Source: DASUBV01 sp036501025 (lineage in GTDB: Bacteria > Actinomycetota > Actinomycetes > Streptosporangiales > Streptosporangiaceae). Taken from it: a stretch of 64,000 nucleotides of DNA. Under the pieces are notes generated by a model that saw only the letters and a list, made by a program, of their open reading frames with translations, did no database searches and was not told the DNA's origin. A program made the translations under genes and the position numbers. This document shows positions 25,101 to 33,405 of this stretch, one piece after another; within the stretch, counting starts at the first letter, position 1, and every line of letters begins with the position of its first letter. Location of the stretch: NCBI GenBank assembly GCA_036501025.1, contig DASYBB010000004.1:14161-78160 (forward strand). The letters run 5' to 3'.

Positions 25101-25139
25101 GCTAACAGTGTTTGCCAGGCTGAGGCTAACAACGTTAGC
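25101..25139 (+). promoter_or_regulatory. Two GCTAAC-type operator copies
   Basis: GCTAAC-AAC-GTTAGC (25125-25139) is a perfect palindrome, and GCTAACAGTGTTTGC (25101-25115) is a degenerate copy. They lie just after TTGACA (25092-25097), a probable -35 element, and ahead of the membrane-protein/TetR operon, which probably autoregulates through them. No good -10 element could be placed. Confidence 0.65.
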
Positions 25140-25149
25140 TAGGAGGGTC

Positions 25150-25584
25150 ATGACATCGGTCACGGAAGCGCCAGCGGCCGTGAGCCGCCGCGGCCCACGC
25201 CGGCGCGAGGCGATCGCGCGGTGGCTGCTGTGGATAGCGGCGGCCGGCGCCGCCGCCTCGGCGGCCGCCTCGGTCAGCGTCATCTGGCAGGCCGGCGGCG
25301 CCACGACCGTGGTGGAGACCTGGCGCGCATACGGCTACCTCGTCTTCGCCGGCCTGTTCGTCCTGCTGGCCCTGCGCCCGCACGGGTACCGGGGGGTGTG
25401 GGAGCTGGTCATCGCGAACAAGCTCGCGCTGACCGCCACGGCGCTGGCGTTCGCGGCCCGCGGCGGCATCGCCGGCACCGGCACCATCATCACCGGGGAC
25501 GGCGGGCTGTCGGTCCTGCTCATCGCGGCCTACCTCACGTGCCGCGGCTGGTCGCGCGCCCCCGCGGCCGGCCCGGCCCGGTGA
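25150..25584 (+). CDS. Predicted four-helix membrane protein coupled to TetR
   Basis: 144 residues from ATG 25150 behind AGGAGGG. After a basic N-terminus (SRRGPRRREAIARW) come four hydrophobic helices: LLWIAAAGAAASAAASVSV, YGYLVFAGLFVLLALRP, ELVIANKLALTATALAF and LSVLLIAAYLTCRG. No enzyme motif is visible. Its stop codon overlaps the GTG start of the TetR gene, so the two are co-translated and the regulator probably controls this gene. Confidence 0.8.
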   Translation: MTSVTEAPAAVSRRGPRRREAIARWLLWIAAAGAAASAAASVSVIWQAGGATTVVETWRAYGYLVFAGLFVLLALRPHGYRGVWELVIANKLALTATALAFAARGGIAGTGTIITGDGGLSVLLIAAYLTCRGWSRAPAAGPAR

Positions 25585-26105
25585 CCCGCCGGGACCAGGC
25601 GATCGACGCCGCCGAGCGGGTCCTGGAGCGGGAGGGCCTGGCCGCCGTGACCATGCGGCGGCTGGCCGACGAGCTGGGGATCCGGGCCCCCTCGCTGTAC
25701 AAGCACCTGGCCGGGAAGGGCGAGATCCTCACCGCGCTGCAGGACCGCGCCCTGGCCCGGATGGCCGCGGCCCTGGCCGGCGCCGACGGCGATCTCGGGG
25801 CGCTGGCCGGGGCCTACCGGCAGTGGGCGCTGGCGCACCCGCGGCTGTACGAGCTCAGCGCGCGGTACCCGCTCGACCGCGACCGCCTCACGCCGGGCGT
25901 GGAGGACGCGGCCGCGGCGCCGCTCATCCGGGCGGCCGGCGGCAATATCGCCGCCGCCCGCGCCCTGTGGGGCCTGGCCCACGGGCTGGTCGACCTGGAG
26001 CTGGCGGGCCGGTTCCCGCCCGCCGCCGATATCGCCGCGGCCTGGGAGTACGCGATCAGCGCCCTCGGCGGGCCGCTGCCCCCGGCCGGCCCGCCCGGCG
26101 GCTGA
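25581..26105 (+). CDS. TetR-family regulator
   Basis: 174 residues from GTG 25581 (GTGA overlap with the preceding gene). The helix-turn-helix reads AIDAAERVLEREGLAAVTMR and IRAPSLYKHLAGKGEIL; the C-terminal part, with GLAHGLVDLELAGRFPP, matches the TetR_C_33/WHG type of ligand domain. Likely operators are the GCTAAC palindromes in front of the operon. Confidence 0.9.
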   Translation: MTRRDQAIDAAERVLEREGLAAVTMRRLADELGIRAPSLYKHLAGKGEILTALQDRALARMAAALAGADGDLGALAGAYRQWALAHPRLYELSARYPLDRDRLTPGVEDAAAAPLIRAAGGNIAAARALWGLAHGLVDLELAGRFPPAADIAAAWEYAISALGGPLPPAGPPGG

Positions 26106-26216
26106 GGCTCCGGGCCAGGCGAGCCTCGCCCGGAGGGGTTCACCCACGGCGGGTGGCGCCCGGGCGGCACCCGCCTGCCTACGGTCGGTCCGACGAGCGC
26201 CTAGGAAGGACTCCCC

Positions 26217-28133
26217 ATGACCGACACCGCGACCCTGACGGCCCGAAGCCAGGAGACGGCGGGCCTGTTCCCGCCGATCGCCGACTACGGTTTCCTGTCG
26301 AACTGCGAGCAGAGCTGCCTGGTCGCGCCGGACGGGTCGGTCGAGTGGATGTGCCTGCCGCGCCCCGATTCCCCGAGCGTGTTCGGGGCGCTGCTGGACC
26401 GCGCCGCGGGCCTGTTCCGGTTCGGCCCGGGCAACACCTACGTCCCGCAGCAGCGCCGGTACGTGCCGGGGACAATGGTGCTGGAAACGACGTGGCAGAC
26501 CCAGACGGGCTGGATGACCATCCAGGACCTGCTGGTCGTCGATCAGCTCGGGCACGAGAACCGGCGGGCCGACTACCGCCGGGCCCCGTCCGATCTGGGC
26601 GCCACCGGAGTGCTCCTGCGGATCGCGACGTGCGTGAGCGGCCGGGTCGAGGTCGCCGTGAACTGCCTGCCGGTCTTCGACTACGGGGCGTCCGGCGGTA
26701 AATGGGCCTACCAGGGCGACGGTTATGACGCGATGACCACCGCCGCGCCGGACGGGGGCGTCCAGCTCAGGCTCGGCGGGACCATTCCCCTCGGCGTCCT
26801 CGGCTCCCGCTGCTACGGCCGCACCACGCTCACCCCGGGCCAGTCCGCCTTCAGCACCCTGTCCTGGGGAAACAGCAAGGCCCCGGCCGACCTGGACGAG
26901 GCATTCGACGCGCTGAACACCACGGTCGACTACTGGCGGGACTGGCTCAGCGCGGCCCAGATCCCCGACCACCCGTGGAAGCCCTACATTGACCGCAGCG
27001 CCCTGACCCTGAAGGGGCTCAGCTACGCCCCCAGCGGCGCCGTCATGGCCGCCGCCACCACCTCGCTGCCCGAGACGCCGGGCGGCGCCCGCAACTGGGA
27101 CTACCGCTTCACCTGGATCCGGGACTCGGCGTTCATGCTCCGCTCGCTGTATCACCTGGGCTTCAACTGGGAAGCGGTCGAGTACTGGGGCTTCGTCATC
27201 GATGCCATCAGCGGCGGCGACCTCAGTCACAAGCTCGAGCTTCAGATCATGTACGGCATCGGCGGGGAACGCGACCTGGCCGAACGAACGCTGGATCACC
27301 TGTCCGGGTACCGCGGGGCACGGCCGGTCCGCATCGGCAACGGGGCCTGGGACCAGCAGCAGCACGACGTCTGGGGCATGATCCTCGACGCCCTCGACGT
27401 CCAGTTCCACCACACCGCGTCCCAGATCGCCGAGCCGGTATGGGAGGGCCTGGCCGGGTTCGTCGAGACCGCGCTGCAGCACTGGCGTGAGCCCGACCAG
27501 GGCATCTGGGAAGTACGCGGCGATCCCAAGCACTTCACCGCCTCCAAGGTCATGTGCTGGGTCGCAGCGCAGCGCGGCGCCGACCTGGCCCGGGAACGCG
27601 ACGCTGACGACCGCGCCCAGCGCTGGCAGGCCGGCGCCGACGAGATCAAGGCCGAGATCCTGGACAAGGGCGTGACCGACCGGGGCGTGTTCCGCCAGCA
27701 CTACGAGACCGACGACCTCGATGCCTCGCTGCTGCTCCTGCCGATCATGGGCTTCCTGCCCGCCGACGACAAGCGCGTCAAGGCCACCGTGCTGGCCATC
27801 GCCGACGAGCTGACCAAGGACGGCCTGGTCCTGCGATACAAGGTGACCGGCACCGACACCGGGTTCTCCGGCGAGGAGGGCACCTTCACCATCTGCTCGT
27901 TCTGGCTGGTCACCGCGCTGGCCATGATCGGCGAGACCGACCGCGCGCGCGGCCTGTGCCAGAAGCTGCTGTCCTTCGCCGGGCCGCTCCAGCTGTACGC
28001 CGAGGAGATCGATACCGCCACCGGCCAGCACCTCGGCAACTTCCCGCAGGCGTTCACCCACCTGGCCCTGATCGAGGCCGTGTCGCGGCTGATCGACGCC
28101 GACCTGGAGGCTGACTCCGCCCCCGTCGGCTGA
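26217..28133 (+). CDS. Glycoside hydrolase family 15 (glucoamylase/trehalase-like)
   Basis: 638 residues. ATG 26217 follows AAGGA. An N-terminal beta-sandwich domain (IADYGFLSNCEQSCLVAPDG; SVEWMCLPRPDSPSVFGALL) leads into an (alpha/alpha)6 barrel with GGARNWDYRFTWIRDSAFML, DQQQHDVWGMIL, the general-acid motif PDQGIWEVRG and the general-base motif GEEGTFTICSFWLV. GH15 intracellular enzymes of this length in actinomycetes hydrolyse alpha-glucans or trehalose. No signal peptide. Neighbours do not define the substrate. Confidence 0.93.
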   Translation: MTDTATLTARSQETAGLFPPIADYGFLSNCEQSCLVAPDGSVEWMCLPRPDSPSVFGALLDRAAGLFRFGPGNTYVPQQRRYVPGTMVLETTWQTQTGWMTIQDLLVVDQLGHENRRADYRRAPSDLGATGVLLRIATCVSGRVEVAVNCLPVFDYGASGGKWAYQGDGYDAMTTAAPDGGVQLRLGGTIPLGVLGSRCYGRTTLTPGQSAFSTLSWGNSKAPADLDEAFDALNTTVDYWRDWLSAAQIPDHPWKPYIDRSALTLKGLSYAPSGAVMAAATTSLPETPGGARNWDYRFTWIRDSAFMLRSLYHLGFNWEAVEYWGFVIDAISGGDLSHKLELQIMYGIGGERDLAERTLDHLSGYRGARPVRIGNGAWDQQQHDVWGMILDALDVQFHHTASQIAEPVWEGLAGFVETALQHWREPDQGIWEVRGDPKHFTASKVMCWVAAQRGADLARERDADDRAQRWQAGADEIKAEILDKGVTDRGVFRQHYETDDLDASLLLLPIMGFLPADDKRVKATVLAIADELTKDGLVLRYKVTGTDTGFSGEEGTFTICSFWLVTALAMIGETDRARGLCQKLLSFAGPLQLYAEEIDTATGQHLGNFPQAFTHLALIEAVSRLIDADLEADSAPVG

Positions 28134-28155
28134 CGGGGACGGGGGACGCCCGCGC

Positions 28156-29445
28156 TCAGGACACGGCGACGACGATGGCGTGCAGGATCAGTCCCACGGC
28201 CGCGCCGACCACCGTGCCGTTGATCCGGATGTACTGCAGGTCGCGGCCGAGGAGCAGTTCCAGCTGGCTGGACGTCTCGGCCGCGTCCCACCGCTCGATG
28301 GTCCCGGTGACCAGGCCGGCCAGGTCATCGTGGAACTGCTCGGTAAGGGCCCGGGCGCCGGACTCGACCATCCGGTCGAGGCCGTCCTGGAGGCCGCGGT
28401 CGGACGCCAGCCGCCGCCCGGCCGCCACCAGCACCTCGGCCAGCCGGCGGCGCAGCTCGGACTGCGGATCGGCGGCCTGAATCCGCAGCCCCTCCTTCGC
28501 CTTCTGCCACAGCGCCGAGGACAGCTCGCGCAGAGGTGCGTTGCCGAGGACATCGCGCTTCAGGCGCTCGCCGCGCTCAAGCAGCGCCGGCGAGGTCTCG
28601 AGGCGGTCGGGCAGCCCGGCGATCCACGCCTCGAAGTGCTGCCGGGTCGGGTCGCCGGGGTCGTCGGCCATCGCCACCAGCCGCTCGCGCAGGCGGGAGT
28701 ACAGCCGGCTGAAGATCCGCCGGTAGGCCAGGTCGGGGACCCAGCGGGGCGCCTCGGCCTCGAACATCTCGCGCAGCTCCTCGTAGTGGCCGGCCAGGTA
28801 GCGGTCGGCACCGGTCAGGAGGGAGTCCACGAGCTGGTCGTGATGGCCGCCGGCGACGATGACCCGCAGGACCCGCCCGGCCAGCGGCGCGACCTCCACG
28901 GCATCCACCGCCCGGGTCAGCTCGGCGGTCAGCACCCGCTGGACGTCCTCATCGCGCAGGTTCTCGGCCACCGTGAGGACCGCGTCCGCCGCGCGGCCGG
29001 CGAAGCGGGCGGCGTTGGCCTCGTCCGCCAGCCACGCCGCCAGCCGGGGGGCCAGCCGGGCCGACCGGATCCGCCCGGCCAGCACGTCGGCGGTCAGGAA
29101 GTTCTCCTGCACGAACCGGCCGAGGGTGGCGGCGAACTGGTCCTTGCGCTCGACGATCAGGGCGGTGTGCGGGATCGGCACGCCGAGCGGATGGCGGAAC
29201 AGGGCGGTTACCGCGAACCAGTCGGCCACGCCGCCGACCATCGAGGCCTCGGCCCCGGCCTGCACGTAGCCGAGCAGGACGCCGTGGGCGCCGAATGCGG
29301 TCACGACCGCGAACACGACCGAGACCCCCGCGAGCAGGGCCGTGGCCCGGCGGCGGGCGGCGGCCAGCTCACGGGTGCGCAGCGCCGCGGACTCGGCACC
29401 GGACGCGGATACCGGCGAGGCGGACATCGGTGCGGCAGGTTCCAT
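28156..29445 (-). CDS. DUF445-family membrane protein
   Basis: 429 residues. The N-terminal helix (ATALLAGVSVVFAVVTAF) is followed by the diagnostic GGVADWFAVTALFRHPLGVP and IPHTALIVERKDQFAATLGR; the C-terminus ends in a second membrane helix (VVGAAVGLILHAIVVAVS). The long middle part is helical with several amphipathic repeats. DUF445 proteins (YjiN type) have unknown function. Convergent with the GH15 gene, 22 bp apart. Confidence 0.9.
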   Translation of the reverse strand: MEPAAPMSASPVSASGAESAALRTRELAAARRRATALLAGVSVVFAVVTAFGAHGVLLGYVQAGAEASMVGGVADWFAVTALFRHPLGVPIPHTALIVERKDQFAATLGRFVQENFLTADVLAGRIRSARLAPRLAAWLADEANAARFAGRAADAVLTVAENLRDEDVQRVLTAELTRAVDAVEVAPLAGRVLRVIVAGGHHDQLVDSLLTGADRYLAGHYEELREMFEAEAPRWVPDLAYRRIFSRLYSRLRERLVAMADDPGDPTRQHFEAWIAGLPDRLETSPALLERGERLKRDVLGNAPLRELSSALWQKAKEGLRIQAADPQSELRRRLAEVLVAAGRRLASDRGLQDGLDRMVESGARALTEQFHDDLAGLVTGTIERWDAAETSSQLELLLGRDLQYIRINGTVVGAAVGLILHAIVVAVS

Positions 29446-29548
29446 CGGGCAGCCCCCGGGTCAGTCCGCGGCGCACGGCGGAACTCGACGATCAGACCCG
29501 CCCACGATATTGACCGGCCCGCCGCCCCGGCCGCAGGAGGGCCGCTAC

Positions 29549-29576
29549 GCGGCCGGTGACAAATGTCAGCGGCCGC
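29549..29576. promoter_or_regulatory. 28-bp near-perfect palindrome with TGAC-AAAT-GTCA core
   Basis: GCGGCCGG-TGACAAATGTCA-GCGGCCGC is symmetric apart from one outer pair and the central AA. It lies 100 bp upstream of the two-kinase operon and 104 bp ahead of DUF445. The core is nearly identical to the site at 25066-25083. NarL-type response regulators commonly bind TGAC-N4-GTCA-like symmetry, so the RR encoded at 31997-32602 is the leading candidate. Confidence 0.6.
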
Positions 29577-29676
29577 CGAAGACATGCGCATCTGCCCGGG
29601 ACCCGGGCCGGGCGTCCAGACTGGGCAGGGCGGCCGGCCGGCCTCCCGCCGGCCGGGCTGGAGGATGGAGCCGCGC

Positions 29677-30834
29677 ATGACCGTGAGCTGGCCGCGCGCC
29701 GGCCGTCCCGGGCCGGCCGCCGGCCGGGATGCGCCGTCCGTGGTTGCACCGCCGCCCGCCCCGGCCCTACCCTGGCCGGGCCCGGTTCCTCGCCGTGAAG
29801 TGGTGGTCCGCCTGGCTGACAGCGCCCGGTCGGGATTGCTCACGCGGCTCCCCGACACCGGGATCGCCGCGTACTCGATGGTCTTCCCGGTCGTGCAGGT
29901 CGGCGTGGTCATCGCCGAGGCGAACGGCGGATTCGGCCGGGGCGGGTGGGCCCTGGCCGCCACTGCCGCGTACACGCCGCTGTACCTGCGGCACATCTGG
30001 TACTTCGTCCGGGGGCGGCGCCCGCCGGCCGCGGGCTGGACGGTCGCGGCGGTGGCGATCATCGTGGCCGCCGCCGTGCCGCTGGTCGGGCAGGGGTGGC
30101 TGCCGTCGTTCTTCGCCGTTGCGGTCTGCCTGCTCGCGGTGCTGCCCTGGCGCTGGTCGCTGCCCGGCGTGGCGGCGCTGGCGCTGGCCCAGGCGCCGCT
30201 GGCGCTGGCGTTCCCCCTGGCCAACCCGGCCGCGATCCGGGGCGCGCCGTACTACTACGCGGTCACGCTGCTGTGGCGGACCTCGGCCGTCTTCGTGCCG
30301 GTCTGGCTCGTCGCCGTGGTGCGGCAGCTCGACGCGGCCCGGAGCGACCTGGCCCGGGATGCCGTCCTGCGCGAAAGGCTGGCCGTCGACGCCCGGCTGC
30401 GCGCGACGCTGGGGGTCGCGCTGGCCTCGATCTCCGCCCGCGCGGAGATGTCCGCGTCGCTCGCCGGAACCGACCCGGGCTCGGCCGCGCGCGGGCTGGC
30501 CGCCCTGGTGGAGATCTCCCGCGGCAGCCTGGCGGACACCCGTCAGCTGCTCAGCGGCCTGCGCCAGCCAGCGCTGCGGGCCGAGCTGGAAACGGCGGCC
30601 GGCCTGCTGACCGCGGCCGGCATCGCGACCCGGCTCGTCCTGCCCGCCGCTGACCCGGCCGGCGGCGTCAGCCCGGAGCTCCGGTCCGGGCTGCGGTCGG
30701 CCACGGCCCGGCTGCTGCGCGACGGCTCGGCCCGGACCTGCGTGATCACGCTGTCCTCGGCCGGGGGACGCGCCCAGCTCGGCATCGAGGTCGACGGCCG
30801 CGCCCTGGCCGCCCCGGACGAGGTGGCGTCGTGA
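29677..30834 (+). CDS. Sensor-kinase-like membrane protein without phosphoacceptor His
   Basis: 385 residues from ATG 29677 (GGAG six nt upstream; longer starts exist). About five membrane helices (YSMVFPVVQVGVVIAE, WTVAAVAIIVAAAVPLVG, FFAVAVCLLAVLPW, VAALALAQAPLALAF) precede a helix corresponding to the DesK-type dimerisation domain: LRERLAVDARLRATLGVALASI, quoted in part, where the usual RELHD is DARLR. No N-box or DxGxG ATPase motifs are evident in the short C-terminus. Overlaps the next kinase gene by GTGA. Probably a kinase-dead partner or regulatory subunit. Confidence 0.75.
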   Translation: MTVSWPRAGRPGPAAGRDAPSVVAPPPAPALPWPGPVPRREVVVRLADSARSGLLTRLPDTGIAAYSMVFPVVQVGVVIAEANGGFGRGGWALAATAAYTPLYLRHIWYFVRGRRPPAAGWTVAAVAIIVAAAVPLVGQGWLPSFFAVAVCLLAVLPWRWSLPGVAALALAQAPLALAFPLANPAAIRGAPYYYAVTLLWRTSAVFVPVWLVAVVRQLDAARSDLARDAVLRERLAVDARLRATLGVALASISARAEMSASLAGTDPGSAARGLAALVEISRGSLADTRQLLSGLRQPALRAELETAAGLLTAAGIATRLVLPAADPAGGVSPELRSGLRSATARLLRDGSARTCVITLSSAGGRAQLGIEVDGRALAAPDEVAS

Positions 30835-32000
30835 GCGACCTGGCGCTCACCGAGCCCGGCGGCTTCCCGCTGTGGGCCGTCCGGCGCGCGGTCTGGTTCC
30901 TGGTTGCCATCCACCTGCCGTTCGTGGTCTACGTCCAGCTCACCGTCATCACCCGCCACCCCGGCCTGGCAGCCTGGAAGCTGGCGCTGCTCGCGGCGGC
31001 CGCCGCGGCGGTCGGCGCGCTGCAGCTGCGGCACAGCCTCGCGGCCGCGCACGGCGGCCGGCCGCGCGCCTGGCCGCTGACCTTCGCGGTCCTGGTCGTG
31101 CTGGCCTACCTGCCGGCCGGATGGTTCATCTCCCGCTGGGCCGACTGGCTCGTCCCGATGCAGTGGTTCGTGATCGGGTCCGCGGTCATGCTGCTGCCCG
31201 GACGGCTGGCCGCGCTGGTCGCGGCCGCGTCGATCGCCGGGAACTCCATCGGCTACGCGGCCTATGCCCACCGGGCCGGCTTCGCCGACCCGCAGACGGT
31301 CCTGTTCGGCTGCTACTACGTCGCCGTGCTGGTGATGGGCGGCGGTGCGCTGTACGGGTCGGCCCGGCTGGTCGGCATCCTCGGGAGCCTGTTCGCGGCC
31401 CGCACCGAGCTGGCCGAGAATGCCCTGGCCAGGGAGCGGCTGCGGATGTCGCGCGACCTGCACGACCTGCTCGGCCAGAGCCTGTCGGCCGTGTCGCTGA
31501 AAGGCGACCTGGCGATCCGCCTGCTGCCCTCGGATCCGGCCGCGGCGCACCGCGAGATCGAGAGCCTGACCGAGGTGGCCCGGTCCGCCCTGCGCGACAT
31601 GCGGGCGGTCACGCGCGGAGAGCACGACGTGTCGCTGCCGGCGGAGGTGGACTCGGCCCAGGCCGTCCTCGCCGCCGCCGGGGTCACCACGCAGGTCGCC
31701 GTGGCCCTGCCGGGCCTGGCGCCCGCGCTCGACGCCGTCCTGGCCTGGGGCATGCGCGAGGGCGTCACCAACATCCTGCGCCACAGCCGGGCGACGACGG
31801 TGGCGATCACGGCGGGCCGGGCCGCCGGTCGGGCCCGGCTCGACATCGTGAACGACGGGGCCGAGCCGACCGCGCACGACGGAAGCGGGCTCGCGGGCCT
31901 GGCCGGGCGGGCCCGCACCCTCGGCGGCACCGCCGCCGGCGGCTACCTCGGCGACGGCACGTTCCGCCTGCGCATCGAGCTACCGGAGGAGGCTCCATGA
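30831..32000 (+). CDS. DesK/NarX-type sensor histidine kinase
   Basis: 389 residues. About five membrane helices in residues 15-185, then the HisKA_3 helix with intact phosphoacceptor RMSRDLHDLLGQSLSAVSLK and the HATPase region: WGMREGVTNILRHSRAT (N box) and AHDGSGLAGLAGRARTLGG (G box). It is coupled on both sides by 4-nt overlaps: to the His-less kinase-like protein upstream and to the response regulator downstream. The stimulus is unknown; DesK relatives respond to membrane state. Confidence 0.92.
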   Translation: MSDLALTEPGGFPLWAVRRAVWFLVAIHLPFVVYVQLTVITRHPGLAAWKLALLAAAAAAVGALQLRHSLAAAHGGRPRAWPLTFAVLVVLAYLPAGWFISRWADWLVPMQWFVIGSAVMLLPGRLAALVAAASIAGNSIGYAAYAHRAGFADPQTVLFGCYYVAVLVMGGGALYGSARLVGILGSLFAARTELAENALARERLRMSRDLHDLLGQSLSAVSLKGDLAIRLLPSDPAAAHREIESLTEVARSALRDMRAVTRGEHDVSLPAEVDSAQAVLAAAGVTTQVAVALPGLAPALDAVLAWGMREGVTNILRHSRATTVAITAGRAAGRARLDIVNDGAEPTAHDGSGLAGLAGRARTLGGTAAGGYLGDGTFRLRIELPEEAP

Positions 32001-32602
32001 TCCGGGTCCTGATCGCCGAGGACATGCACCTGATCCGCGGTGCGCTGGTCGCGCTGCTGTCGCTGGAGGACGGGATGGAGGTCGTGGCCGAGCTGGACCG
32101 CGGCGACCAGATCGTGCCGGCCGCGCTGCGCACCCGCCCGGATGTCGCGGTGCTCGACATCGACCTGCCCGGCCTCGACGGGCTCACCGCCGCCGGGCAG
32201 CTCTACGAGCAGCTGCCCGAGTGCCGGAGCCTGATCCTCACCGGGCTCAGCCAGCCCGGCAACCTCCTGCGCGCGCTCAAGGTGCACGTGCGCGGCTTCA
32301 TCGTCAAGGATGCGCCCGCCGCCACGCTGGCCGACGGGATCCGCCGGGTCGCCCGCGGCGAGCGCGTCATTGACCCCGGCCTGGTCGCCGCCGCCCTGGA
32401 GACCGGGAGCAGCCCGCTGACACCGCGCGAGTCCGATGTCCTGCGGGCCGCGTCCGACGGCATCTCCACCGACGAGATCGGCGCCCTCCTGCAGCTGTCC
32501 CCGGCGACCGTCCGCAACTACCTGTCGAATGCCATCGCCAAGGTCGGCGGCCGCAACCGCATCGACACCATCCGCATCGCCCGCAACGCGGGCTGGATCT
32601 GA
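31997..32602 (+). CDS. NarL/DesR-type response regulator
   Basis: 201 residues. Receiver domain: IRVLIAEDMHLIRGALVALL (acidic pocket), VAVLDIDLPGLDGL with phosphoacceptor Asp, LILTGLSQPG and FIVKDAPAATLADGI. The LuxR-type helix-turn-helix is PLTPRESDVLRAASDGISTD with LSPATVRNYLSNAIAKVGGR. ATG 31997 overlaps the kinase stop and follows GGAGGAGG. Likely phosphorylated by the kinase encoded just upstream. Candidate targets are the TGAC-N4-GTCA palindromes in this window. Confidence 0.94.
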   Translation: MIRVLIAEDMHLIRGALVALLSLEDGMEVVAELDRGDQIVPAALRTRPDVAVLDIDLPGLDGLTAAGQLYEQLPECRSLILTGLSQPGNLLRALKVHVRGFIVKDAPAATLADGIRRVARGERVIDPGLVAAALETGSSPLTPRESDVLRAASDGISTDEIGALLQLSPATVRNYLSNAIAKVGGRNRIDTIRIARNAGWI

Positions 32603-32621
32603 CCCCCGGCCCGCGCCACGG

Positions 32622-33041
32622 TCACGGGGAAGCCGGCTGATCCGGCAGCGCGGCGGTCAGGTCGACCTCGACGAGCTGGCCGCGGTAGCCGAGGGCGGCG
32701 ACGCCGAGCAGCGTGCTGGCCGTGGTGAAGGCCGGGCCGATGACCGAGGCAACGAGGCGGTCCCATACGGCCGACAGCACGGCCGGGTCATCGCTCACCA
32801 CGTAGATCACCGAGCGGATGACGTCCGCGGGCGCCGCGCCGGCCGCGGCCAGCGCGACCGCGGCGTTGGCGGCCACCTGGTCGGCCTGGGCGAGGACGTC
32901 GCCGTCCCCGACCACCCGCTCGTCACGGTCGAGGGGGCACTGCCCGGCGAGGACGGCCAGCCGGCCGGAGTCGACGATCGTGACGTGGGCGTACCCGGAG
33001 GTCGGGTGCAGCCGCCCGGGGTTAACGCGGGTGATGGCCAT
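32622..33041 (-). CDS. RidA-family protein
   Basis: 139 residues: AITRVNPGRLHPTSGYAHVT, SGRLAVLAGQCPLDRD, DVIRSVIYVVSDDP and the closing VAALGYRGQLVEVDLTAAL are all standard for the YjgF/YER057c/UK114 family. RidA proteins deaminate reactive enamine/imine intermediates, though many paralogues differ; the conserved Arg appears here within YRGQLVEVD rather than as a canonical CIRxxVEIE, so deaminase activity is unproven. Stand-alone cytosolic gene. Confidence 0.87.
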   Translation of the reverse strand: MAITRVNPGRLHPTSGYAHVTIVDSGRLAVLAGQCPLDRDERVVGDGDVLAQADQVAANAAVALAAAGAAPADVIRSVIYVVSDDPAVLSAVWDRLVASVIGPAFTTASTLLGVAALGYRGQLVEVDLTAALPDQPASP

Positions 33042-33071
33042 CGGCCGATTCTGCCACCCGGGCGCCGGGCG

Positions 33072-33314
33072 TTATCCGGGCAGGTCGTCGTACTGCGGCT
33101 CGCCGGCGCCCTCCCCGGCGCGGTCGATGGCCTCCAGCAGCATCTTCACCGCGCCCGGCATGTCCACCATGGCCCCGCGCAGGGCGGCGAGCTCCTCCTC
33201 GCCGTCGGGGTTGCTCGCGGCCGCCGCCTCGGCCGCCTCGTAGTCCTCCAGCCGATCGCGGGCCGTCTGCACCTCCGAGGAGACCAGCAGTTCCTCGAGC
33301 AGGTTGTGCGCCAT
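33072..33314 (-). CDS. Small acidic hypothetical protein
   Basis: 80 residues from ATG 33314 behind GAGGAG. The sequence is strongly acidic and helical (LLEELLVSSEVQTARDRLED; YEAAEAAAASNPDGEEELAA) and ends GEPQYDDLPG. It has no membrane segment or known motif. It is followed 30 bp later by the co-directional ridA-like gene. The codon use and ribosome site support a real gene; function unknown. Confidence 0.65.
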   Translation of the reverse strand: MAHNLLEELLVSSEVQTARDRLEDYEAAEAAAASNPDGEEELAALRGAMVDMPGAVKMLLEAIDRAGEGAGEPQYDDLPG

Positions 33315-33405
33315 CAGTCACTCCTCATCTGTACCGGCCGACACCCAGGCCAGCTACCCGGACCCGGCCGGGCCCAACCTCAGCCGGGGTCAGGAGCCGG
33401 CCCGG

